This document shows positions 40,916-47,993 of a stretch of 47,993 nucleotides of DNA, one piece after another. The notes beneath the pieces are model-generated. The model worked only from the letters and a program-made list of their open reading frames with translations, was not told the DNA's origin and did no database searches. The stretch covers positions 1 through 47,993 of the forward strand of contig CAMCDQ010000013.1 of NCBI GenBank assembly GCA_945873505.1, written 5' to 3'. Both the position numbers and the translations under genes were made by a program. This DNA is from Chitinophaga pinensis. Its GTDB lineage: Bacteria > Bacteroidota > Bacteroidia > Flavobacteriales > Flavobacteriaceae. The first letter of the stretch is position 1, and each line of letters opens with the position of its first letter.

Positions 40916-43069
40916 ATGAGCAAAATTGCAACATCCCTATTTCTGATTTTATCTGTTTTTATGTATTCTGAAAATACCGATAACAATAAAACAAATTTAC
41001 CCCCAGCATTAGTTTTAAGCTATTCATCAACTAGTCCAACTTGCCCAGGACTCAATAATGGCACTATCAATGGAACCGTAACAGGAGGAAGCCTACCGTA
41101 TTCTAATTTTTCATTATCAAATGGAACTACAATTCTTACAAGTCCAACGGGAACATTTTCGAATTTAGCACCAGGCACCTATACTTTATCTATATCCGAT
41201 GCTTTTTCAACTGTAACGCAGCCAGATATTATCCTTATTGTTCCTGGCGATTTATCTATAAGCTCACCAGTAACCGTTTGCGCAGGTACTCCTAGTACAT
41301 TATCAGTAAGCGGAAGCACAACAAGCTATTTATGGTCTGCCAATCCTGCAGATTCTTCATTAACTAGTTCAAATAATACAAGTGCGACTCCAACAGTTAG
41401 TCCTTTAGCAACTACAACCTATACCGTTACGTCTACTAGTAATTCACCATCCGCCAATATGGTTACAAATGGTGATTTTTCACAGGGAAATACAGGTTTT
41501 ACTTCAGATTACCAATATCTTGTTAATGCCGGTGGTGGAGTTCAAAGAGCTTACGGAGTTGCAACCACAGCAATTTCTTGGTTTCAATCTTTCCCAAGCT
41601 GTAATATCGAACATACTACAGGAACTGGAAAAATGATGGTTATTGATGGGTCAACTAGCAACTCAGGAACCGATAAAGTTTGGGGACAAACGATAACTGT
41701 TCAGCCTAATCAAACCTATACTTTTTCCTATTGGATTCAAACTGTAGCGCTGCCATTTCCAGCCAATATAGAATTAAAAATAAACGGTGTTGTCATAGGA
41801 ACTGATTTAGCTCCTTCTACTCAATGCAGTTGGTCTTTGAGAACGTACACATGGAATTCAGGAACGGCGACTTCAGCTCAAATTGCTATTTATGATAAAG
41901 TTATAGTATCCGGAGGAAATGATTTTGCATTAGATGATATTTCATTTACAACTAATGTAGTTTGTAGTTTATCAAAAACAGTTGTTATAACTGTAACTCC
42001 TAGAATTACACCAACATTTAGTGCTTTAAATCCAATTTGTGCTGGAGCTACTTTATCGGCTTTGCCAACCACTTCCAATAATTCAATTTTGGGAACTTGG
42101 TCGCCAGCACTTAATAATTTAGCAACAACAACGTATACATTTGCACCAGCAACGGGACAATGTGCTTCAAATGGTTCGCTAACAATTACCGTAAATCCAA
42201 ATGTAACACCAACATTTACAACAGTAAATCCAATATGTTCTGGAGCTGCTTTATCGGCTTTGCCAACCACTTCCAATAATTCAATTTCGGGAACTTGGTC
42301 GCCAGCACTTAATAATTTAGCAACAACAACGTATACATTTGCACCAGCAACGGGACAATGTGCTTCAAATGGGACAATTAGTATTACCGTAAATCCAAAT
42401 GTAACACCAACATTTACAGCAGTAAATCCAATATGTTCTGGAGCTGCTTTATCGGCATTGCCAACAGTTTCAAATAATGCTATTTCCGGAAGTTGGTCGC
42501 CAGCTTTAGATAATTCAACAACTACTACCTATACTTTTATTCCAAATTTAGGGCAATGTTCTTCCAATGCAACTGTAACGATAAATGTAACGCCTTTCCC
42601 TGAATTTTCAATATCGGCAGGGTGTAACGGTAGTGATTTTGTTTTGAGCACGACTGGAATTGGAACTACAAATGCTAGTTATATTTGGTTTGATAATTTA
42701 CATCAAAACATTGGAAATACTTCTTCAATAACAATTACAAATGAAGGGAATTACAGTTTAGAATTATCAAATAATGGTTGTAGAGAAGAGAAACCAATTA
42801 CAATTTCTTCTATTTTATGTTCAGTTCCAAAGGGTATTTCGCCTAATGGAGATGGCGATAACGACACTTTTGATTTGAGTAATTTGAATGTTCAAAAACT
42901 CCAAATTTTTAATAGATACGGGATGGAAGTATATTCAAAAAGTAATTATTCAAACGAATGGGTTGGAAAATCAAATTCTGGAGAGGAATTACCTGACGGC
43001 ACCTATTATTTTGTAGTTCAATATACAAATGGAAAAATCAAAACAGGATGGGTATATATCAACAAATAA
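40916..43069 (+). CDS. T9SS-secreted adhesin with SprB-like repeat and type B sorting domain
   Basis: A 717-residue cell-surface protein. After a signal-like N-terminus come an SprB-type repeat (VLSYSSTSPTCPGLNNGTIN...GTYTLSISDA, residues about 33-100), an Ig-like module (VCAGTPSTLSVSG...SYLWSANPAD...TTTYTVTS), and a carbohydrate-binding-like domain (NMVTNGDFSQGNTGF...NDFALDDISF, about 182-343). Three 66-residue Ig-like repeats follow (about 364-561), then the gliding-motility/CHU_C type B sorting domain (PKGISPNGDGDNDTFDL...IFNRYGMEVY...GTYYFVVQY...KTGWVYI). It is followed by PorP/SprF, the expected partner for type B cargo. Confidence 0.9.
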   Translation: MSKIATSLFLILSVFMYSENTDNNKTNLPPALVLSYSSTSPTCPGLNNGTINGTVTGGSLPYSNFSLSNGTTILTSPTGTFSNLAPGTYTLSISDAFSTVTQPDIILIVPGDLSISSPVTVCAGTPSTLSVSGSTTSYLWSANPADSSLTSSNNTSATPTVSPLATTTYTVTSTSNSPSANMVTNGDFSQGNTGFTSDYQYLVNAGGGVQRAYGVATTAISWFQSFPSCNIEHTTGTGKMMVIDGSTSNSGTDKVWGQTITVQPNQTYTFSYWIQTVALPFPANIELKINGVVIGTDLAPSTQCSWSLRTYTWNSGTATSAQIAIYDKVIVSGGNDFALDDISFTTNVVCSLSKTVVITVTPRITPTFSALNPICAGATLSALPTTSNNSILGTWSPALNNLATTTYTFAPATGQCASNGSLTITVNPNVTPTFTTVNPICSGAALSALPTTSNNSISGTWSPALNNLATTTYTFAPATGQCASNGTISITVNPNVTPTFTAVNPICSGAALSALPTVSNNAISGSWSPALDNSTTTTYTFIPNLGQCSSNATVTINVTPFPEFSISAGCNGSDFVLSTTGIGTTNASYIWFDNLHQNIGNTSSITITNEGNYSLELSNNGCREEKPITISSILCSVPKGISPNGDGDNDTFDLSNLNVQKLQIFNRYGMEVYSKSNYSNEWVGKSNSGEELPDGTYYFVVQYTNGKIKTGWVYINK
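42005..42598 (+). repeat. Three tandem 198-bp repeats inside the adhesin
   Basis: Units at 42005-42202, 42203-42400 and 42401-42598 each encode 66 residues (TPTF...NPIC.GA.LSALPT..NN.I.G.WSPAL). Units 1 and 2 share more than 80 consecutive identical bases; unit 3 is more diverged. This points to recent duplication or conversion. Confidence 0.9.
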
Positions 43070-43091
43070 TTTTAGCTATTAATATCTCGAA

Positions 43092-44015
43092 ATGAAAAAA
43101 ATACTTGTAACCGCGCTTTTACTATTGTTGACCTCTTTAAATGTCAACGCGCAACAATCACCGCATTATACGCAATACATGTATAATATGAACATAATAA
43201 ATCCCGCTTATGCAGGATCAAAAGAGAATTTATCCTTTGGATTATTATACAGAAAACAGTGGATTGAAATAGAAGATGCGCCAACTACTTTTTCGCTTTC
43301 GGGATCGGCTCCTGTTGGAAAAAATGTAGGATTGGGATTGTCAATAATTTCAGATAAAATTGGTCCTGTTGAGGAAAATAATGTATATGCGGATTTCTCT
43401 TATACACTAAATTTAGGAGGAGAACACCGATTGGCTTTGGGGTTAAAAGCGGGAATTACATTCCAAAAAATAGGCTTGTTTAGCGATATTAATAATACAC
43501 TTCAACAACAAGGAGACGGCGCTTTTGCGCAAGATTCAAATACTTCCAATCTCAATATAGGTACAGGTTTTTTCTATTATACAAACAAGTATTATTTTGC
43601 AGCTTCAATTCCAAATATGTTAAATGCGGCTCATTTAAATAATGATGGAAATTATTTTCTTGAAAAGAAAGTTCCCCATTATTTTATAACGGGAGGTTAT
43701 GTATTTGATTTGAGTCCAAATTTAAAATTCAAACCTTTTGCAATGGTAAAATCGGCATTTAACACCCCAACATCATTGGACGTTTCTGCCAATTTCTTAT
43801 ATATTGAAAAATTTGAAATGGGCGCTACTTATAGATTGCAAGACTCTTTCGGAGTAATGGTAAATTACGCTATTTCGCCAACCTTACGAATTGGATATGC
43901 TTATGATCATATCGTTTCGGACTTGAAAGTAACTACGCCATCCTCTCACGAAATCATTTTATTATTTGATTTGAATTTCCCGAAAAAAGTATCACAATCA
44001 CCAAGATTTTTCTAA
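43092..44015 (+). CDS. T9SS-associated outer-membrane protein, PorP/SprF family
   Basis: A 307-residue protein with signal peptide MKKILVTALLLLLTSLNVNAQ. The family signature QQSPHYTQYMYNMNIINPAY (residues about 21-40) is followed by barrel strands such as LSFGLLYRKQWIEIEDAP and GLGLSIISDKIGP. It belongs to the SprF/PorP group. In gliding flavobacteria SprF is needed for secretion of the SprB adhesin and stays with its cognate cargo gene. It follows the type B adhesin by 22 bases and precedes the OmpA gene by 18, so the trio is very likely one secretion unit. Confidence 0.94.
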   Translation: MKKILVTALLLLLTSLNVNAQQSPHYTQYMYNMNIINPAYAGSKENLSFGLLYRKQWIEIEDAPTTFSLSGSAPVGKNVGLGLSIISDKIGPVEENNVYADFSYTLNLGGEHRLALGLKAGITFQKIGLFSDINNTLQQQGDGAFAQDSNTSNLNIGTGFFYYTNKYYFAASIPNMLNAAHLNNDGNYFLEKKVPHYFITGGYVFDLSPNLKFKPFAMVKSAFNTPTSLDVSANFLYIEKFEMGATYRLQDSFGVMVNYAISPTLRIGYAYDHIVSDLKVTTPSSHEIILLFDLNFPKKVSQSPRFF

Positions 44016-44033
44016 CCTAAAGCTATCTTAATA

Positions 44034-45905
44034 ATGAAAAAAATATATACAATAGTAAGTTTTGTTTTGGTGAGTTCCCTTCTTTCTGCTCAAAACAAAG
44101 ACACTCAAATTGCGGATAAGCTTTTTAAGAAGTTCGAATATATTGATGCTTCAGAGGCTTATCTTAAAGTAGTAGCTGCCCAAAAAACAGATGGTTATGT
44201 TTACCGTCAATTAGCCGATTGCTATTATAACATTTATAATTCGAAAGAAGCTGCTAAATGGTATGCTAAGGCGATAGCAGAAAAGCAAGATTCAGAAATC
44301 TATTACCGTTATGCACAAATGCTAAATGCCAATGGGAATTTTGTAGAATCAAACAAGCAAATGCAAAAATTTGCGGCAATGCAACCCAATGATTTAAGAG
44401 CAAAAGCATTCAATGAAAATCCAAATTACATTCCAAGATTATTAGATCAAAGCAAATCTTTTGATTTAAAAACATTGGATATGAATTCAGACAAATCAGA
44501 TTTTGGAGCCGTTTTACAGGACAATACGGTTTACTTTACAAGTGCTAGAAATTCCAGCAGCAAAATGTATGGCTGGACAAAAGAACCTTTTTTAGACATC
44601 TATAAAGCAGATTTAAATGAAAACGGAACAATAACCAATAGTGTTCCTGTAAAAGAATTGAACTCAAAATTCCATGATGGTTCGGTAACGATTAGTCAAG
44701 ATGGAAACACAATGTATTTCACAAGTGACAGTTTCAGAGAAAACTCCTTCGAGAAAGACAAAACCAATAAGTTGAAATTAGGAAGAAATAATCTTTTCAA
44801 GGCAACGTTAGTAAATGGAAAATGGGGCGCTATTACTTCATTGCCTTTCAATAGCAGTGATTATTCTACCGGAAATCCAAGCTTAAGCAAAGACGGAAAA
44901 ACACTTTACTTTTCATCCAATATGCCAGGAAGTATTGGCGGTGTTGATATCTGGAAAGTTGCGGTAACTGAAAGTGGAAGTTTTGGTAAGCCAGAAAATT
45001 TAGGTAAAAAAGTAAATACCGAAGGAAATGAAAGTTTTCCTTTTATTACATCGGAAAACGTACTTTATTTTTCTTCGGATGCCAAACAAGGATTGGGAGG
45101 AATGGATGTTTATAAAATTGACTTAAAAGCAGGAACAGAAGCCAAAAATGTTGGAAAACCAGTAAATAGTAACAAAGACGATTTTTCATTTTCATTCAAT
45201 GAAAACAAGAACTTTGGATTTGTTGCGAGTAACAGAAATGGAAATGACGATATTTTTGGATTATTACCCATTTGTAATTATGAAGTTAATATAATTGTAA
45301 CCAATGCCAAAACAGGAGCTGTTTTAGCTGGTGCAAAAGTGTCTATTTTAGATGATAAAAACAACGTAATTGCAACGGAACAATCTAATGTTAAAGGAGA
45401 AGTTTCCTATAAAGTAGAATGTGAGAAAAGCTACTCCATTCAAGCGGTAAAAGACGGATTTGAAAGTAATTCATTTGCAGTTTCAAAAAGCAACAATAAA
45501 GGTGGAAGTACTAAAATTGCGGCTATATTAAATCCAATAGAAGTAATTATCACAGAAACACAAGTGATTTTGAATCCAATATTTTTTGAATTCAATAAAA
45601 GCAATATTACCAAAGAAGGTGCGTTTGAGTTAGATAAATTAGTTCAGGTGATAAAAGGAAACGAAAAGTTGGTTATATTTGCAAAATCAAACACAGACAG
45701 CCGAGGAAGTGACGAATTTAATTTACTTTTGTCTGATAAACGTTCTAAAGCAACTATTCAATACATAATTTCTAAAGGAATTGATCCCGCTAGAATATCT
45801 GGAAAAGGATACGGCGAAAGCGAACCAAAAGTAGTTTGTGGAGAAGATTGCACAGAAGAACAACACGCGCAAAACAGACGTTCAGAATTTTTGATTGTGA
45901 AGTAA
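44034..45905 (+). CDS. OmpA-family lipid/peptidoglycan-linking protein with PD40-type repeats
   Basis: A 623-residue protein with signal peptide MKKIYTIVSFVLVSSLLSAQ. An N-terminal TPR-like part (KLFKKFEYIDASEAYLKVVA) is followed by WD40-like PD40 repeats (FTSDSFRENSFEK, LYFSSNMPGSIGGVDIWKV, LYFSSDAKQGLGGMDVYKI). A carboxypeptidase-regulatory-like domain (VIVTNAKTGAVLAGAKVSI) follows, then the C-terminal OmpA domain with peptidoglycan residues (IFFEFNKSNI, SNTDSRGSDEFNLLLSDKRS). It resembles the periplasmic PorE-type partner found beside PorP/SprF genes and would tether the cargo-specific complex to the cell wall. Confidence 0.92.
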   Translation: MKKIYTIVSFVLVSSLLSAQNKDTQIADKLFKKFEYIDASEAYLKVVAAQKTDGYVYRQLADCYYNIYNSKEAAKWYAKAIAEKQDSEIYYRYAQMLNANGNFVESNKQMQKFAAMQPNDLRAKAFNENPNYIPRLLDQSKSFDLKTLDMNSDKSDFGAVLQDNTVYFTSARNSSSKMYGWTKEPFLDIYKADLNENGTITNSVPVKELNSKFHDGSVTISQDGNTMYFTSDSFRENSFEKDKTNKLKLGRNNLFKATLVNGKWGAITSLPFNSSDYSTGNPSLSKDGKTLYFSSNMPGSIGGVDIWKVAVTESGSFGKPENLGKKVNTEGNESFPFITSENVLYFSSDAKQGLGGMDVYKIDLKAGTEAKNVGKPVNSNKDDFSFSFNENKNFGFVASNRNGNDDIFGLLPICNYEVNIIVTNAKTGAVLAGAKVSILDDKNNVIATEQSNVKGEVSYKVECEKSYSIQAVKDGFESNSFAVSKSNNKGGSTKIAAILNPIEVIITETQVILNPIFFEFNKSNITKEGAFELDKLVQVIKGNEKLVIFAKSNTDSRGSDEFNLLLSDKRSKATIQYIISKGIDPARISGKGYGESEPKVVCGEDCTEEQHAQNRRSEFLIVK

Positions 45906-45939
45906 AATATATAATTAACAAGATTACAATCCCCACATA

Positions 45940-47993
45940 ATGAAAAAAATTAATAAGACACATTTCTTTCTGTTTTTGATTTTCTTATTACTTTCTAATT
46001 TAGTTTGTGCACAACTCACAAACGGAAATTTAGAAGCGGGTGGAAGTGGGAATGGTTTTCTAGTTAATCAATATACCCTAATTAATCCATTAACAGGAGT
46101 TAGTACGCCCGGAACTTATGGTTATACAAATAATCCTCAGACTATGGATTCTTCCTTTTTTCCTGGTGGAGACCATACAACGGGATTTGGTAAAATGCTA
46201 GTTTATAATGGCGCAACAACTGCAAATACTTTTATCTGGACAGCTAGTAGTACTGGCGGAACCCTTGCAGGATTTACTATAGGATTGACCTATACATTTA
46301 GCTATTGGATAAAATCAGTTACTAATACTGGCACACAAGCCAATATTAATCTGTTTTTTAATCCTGGAAATGTAAGTAATTTGAATCCTTCCTCACCAAG
46401 TTCTCTCGCACCTTTACAAAGTCAAGGATGGGTACAAGTAAGTTACTCTTTTACGGCTAATGCCACCGCATTAATGATCCGTTTGTTTGATTCTAATCTT
46501 AGTGCTTTAGGAAATGATTTTGCGTTGGATGATTTTACAATAACTCCTGGTGCGTTGCCTCTAACATTAAGTCATACATCAGTAAATCCAACATGTCCAA
46601 GCACTTCAGATGGTTCAATTGTGGCAACTGCTGCTGGAGGAAGTTCTCCGTATAATTATTCATTAAATACCGGCACATCAACTATATCTAACGCAACAGG
46701 TATTTTTAATAATTTAGCTGCAGGTAGTTACACACTTATAGTTTTGGATGCTACAAATGCTACAACTTTACCAATAGTAATTAATTTAGTACCGCCAAAC
46801 GATATTACAATTAGTTCACCAACAACAATTTGCGAAGGCGCCTCAACTACTTTATCCGTTAGCGGTAGTATAGGAAGTACTTCTAATGGGTTGAATTTAG
46901 ATGGGGTTGATGATTATGTCCTACTGCCTAAGCCTTTACTTAATAATATGACAATTGAATATTGGGTTAAAACCTCTCAATTATCATTAACTGGGTCACA
47001 ATGGTATTTGGGAAGTGGAATAGTTGATGCCGAGGTTGGTGGAGTAGCATCAGATTTTGGAACATCTTTGTTAAATGGTAAACTGGCCTTTGGAATAGGT
47101 TTACCTGATGTCACATTACAATCAACAACGAACATCAATACGGGCTTATGGAATCATATAGCTGCTACATGGAATGGCTCAACTGGTGAGATGAAAATTT
47201 ATATTAATGGAATGCTAGAGGCAACTGGTATTGGTGCAACAGGAACTAGAACTGCCCCGCCAAATATTAGAATTGGTTCATTACAGACCGCGATTCAATT
47301 TTTTAACGGAACTATTGATGACCTTCGAATCTGGAATACGGTCAGAAACCAAACCGAAATCCAAGCCAATAGGAATAATGAATTAATAGGAACCGAAACT
47401 GGTTTAGCAGCTTATTACCCATTTAATCAAGGTATTGCAGAAGGAAATAATACCGCAATTACTTCAGTTACAGATAAAACAACCAATGCAAATAATGGGA
47501 CTTTAAACAATTTTACTAAAACTGGTCCAACCAGCAATTTCGTGACGGGTAAAGTGGGAAGTTCAATTATTACTAGTTATTTATGGACAGCAAATCCTGC
47601 CGACCCAACTTTAACGGCAGCAAATAACACAAGTGCCAATCCAACTGTAAGTCCAACGGTAAATACAACCTATACTGTTAATTCTGGAGCAGTTGCGAAC
47701 CCAACAAATTTAATTGTTAATGGGGATTTCTCATTAGGGGATTTTTGGTTTTACACGGATTATGCATTATATAATGTTGGAAGTGTTCCCGCAACAGGTG
47801 TTCAGGGTGCTTATGGAGTAGTTACTAATCCTAAAGCTTGGTTCTCCCCTTTTTCAGATTGCAGAGATCATACTTCAGGAAGTGGAAACATGTTAGTTGC
47901 TGATGGTTCAACAACTGGAACAACTAAACTTTGGTACACTCCATTTGCAATTCCAGTAGTACCTGGGAAAAATTATACTTTTAGTTATTTTTT
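45940..47993 (+). CDS. Second T9SS-type adhesin with nested LamG domain (partial, runs off the window end)
   Basis: The frame starts MKKINKTHFFLFLIFLLLSN and LVCAQ, a clear signal peptide, and stays open to the window end (684 codons), so the C-terminal sorting domain is not visible. Order: a binding-type domain (LTNGNLEAGGSG...NDFALDDFTITPG), an SprB-type repeat (TLSHTSVNPTCPSTSDGSIV...AGSYTLIVLDA), and an Ig-like module split by a LamG-like domain (LNLDGVDDYVLLPKPLLNN...GLWNHIAATWNGSTGEMKIY...TIDDLRIWN). The Ig-like module resumes at SYLWTANPADPTLTAANNTS, and a second binding-type domain (LIVNGDFSLGDFW) follows. It is paralogous to the adhesin at 40916 and follows the OmpA gene by 34 bases. 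Confidence 0.88.
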   Translation, partial: MKKINKTHFFLFLIFLLLSNLVCAQLTNGNLEAGGSGNGFLVNQYTLINPLTGVSTPGTYGYTNNPQTMDSSFFPGGDHTTGFGKMLVYNGATTANTFIWTASSTGGTLAGFTIGLTYTFSYWIKSVTNTGTQANINLFFNPGNVSNLNPSSPSSLAPLQSQGWVQVSYSFTANATALMIRLFDSNLSALGNDFALDDFTITPGALPLTLSHTSVNPTCPSTSDGSIVATAAGGSSPYNYSLNTGTSTISNATGIFNNLAAGSYTLIVLDATNATTLPIVINLVPPNDITISSPTTICEGASTTLSVSGSIGSTSNGLNLDGVDDYVLLPKPLLNNMTIEYWVKTSQLSLTGSQWYLGSGIVDAEVGGVASDFGTSLLNGKLAFGIGLPDVTLQSTTNINTGLWNHIAATWNGSTGEMKIYINGMLEATGIGATGTRTAPPNIRIGSLQTAIQFFNGTIDDLRIWNTVRNQTEIQANRNNELIGTETGLAAYYPFNQGIAEGNNTAITSVTDKTTNANNGTLNNFTKTGPTSNFVTGKVGSSIITSYLWTANPADPTLTAANNTSANPTVSPTVNTTYTVNSGAVANPTNLIVNGDFSLGDFWFYTDYALYNVGSVPATGVQGAYGVVTNPKAWFSPFSDCRDHTSGSGNMLVADGSTTGTTKLWYTPFAIPVVPGKNYTFSYF

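Noticed and set aside
41890..42276. 128-codon minus-strand ORF inside the adhesin repeats
   Set aside because: It is an antisense shadow of tandem repeats, and its own repeats simply mirror them.

Overview
The window looks like a chromosomal segment of a Flavobacterium-like member of the Bacteroidetes. It is AT-rich. Several genes carry the Bacteroidetes -7 promoter box TAnnTTTG (ahead of sucA, tatD, the DUF5686-type gene, the MMPL gene, tRNA-Ala and the first intact adhesin). It encodes type IX secretion (T9SS) sorting domains, PorP/SprF and OmpA proteins, and DUF5686-type proteins. No plasmid, phage, CRISPR or intact insertion sequence was seen.

Region 1 (1-13700, all minus strand) is a sulfur-assimilation and methionine block. 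Read in transcription order it holds two Met/Cys-rich leader peptides each followed by an intrinsic terminator, metY, a SAM-I riboswitch, metX, homoserine dehydrogenase, an OsmC protein, a MetZ-type PLP enzyme, a cysteine-rich Rrf2 regulator, a TauE/SafE permease, cysH, cysD, cysN, a siroheme sulfite reductase, cobA, and the start of a siroheme synthase. The genes cover sulfate to APS (CysDN), APS to sulfite (CysH), sulfite to sulfide (Sir with siroheme from CobA and the siroheme synthase), and sulfide incorporation into activated homoserine (MetX, MetY, MetZ). Control appears layered: charged-tRNA sensing by attenuation, SAM sensing by riboswitch, and Rrf2-type repression at two palindromes. 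Several gene junctions are filled by about 100-bp G/C-run inverted repeats that supply stop codons, sequence abutting start codons, and even protein C-termini.

Region 2 (13840-16150) has a small lipoprotein, a PhoD-type phosphatase, and two decayed copies of the same gene end flanking it. Region 3 (16200-23400, plus) has sucA-sucB, tatD, an acyltransferase and a type I asparaginase. Region 4 (23440-36500) has tRNA-Ser(GGA), a PorT-like barrel, a membrane protein, rpoN, asnS, a DUF5686-type protein, a KefB-type antiporter, an MMPL/RND exporter, queD and tRNA-Ala(GGC).

Region 5 (36500-end, plus) is a T9SS surface-protein locus. It starts with a large adhesin broken by a frameshift and a nonsense codon, then a small membrane peptide, then an intact type B sorting-domain adhesin followed by PorP/SprF, an OmpA-family protein, and a second paralogous adhesin that runs off the window. 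The second adhesin has a LamG domain nested inside an Ig-like module that is uninterrupted in the first.

The strongest candidate for something under-described is the tandem Met/Cys leader-peptide attenuator upstream of metY. The junction-filling repeats that have become coding sequence are the second. All functional assignments are from motif reading; no database search was run.
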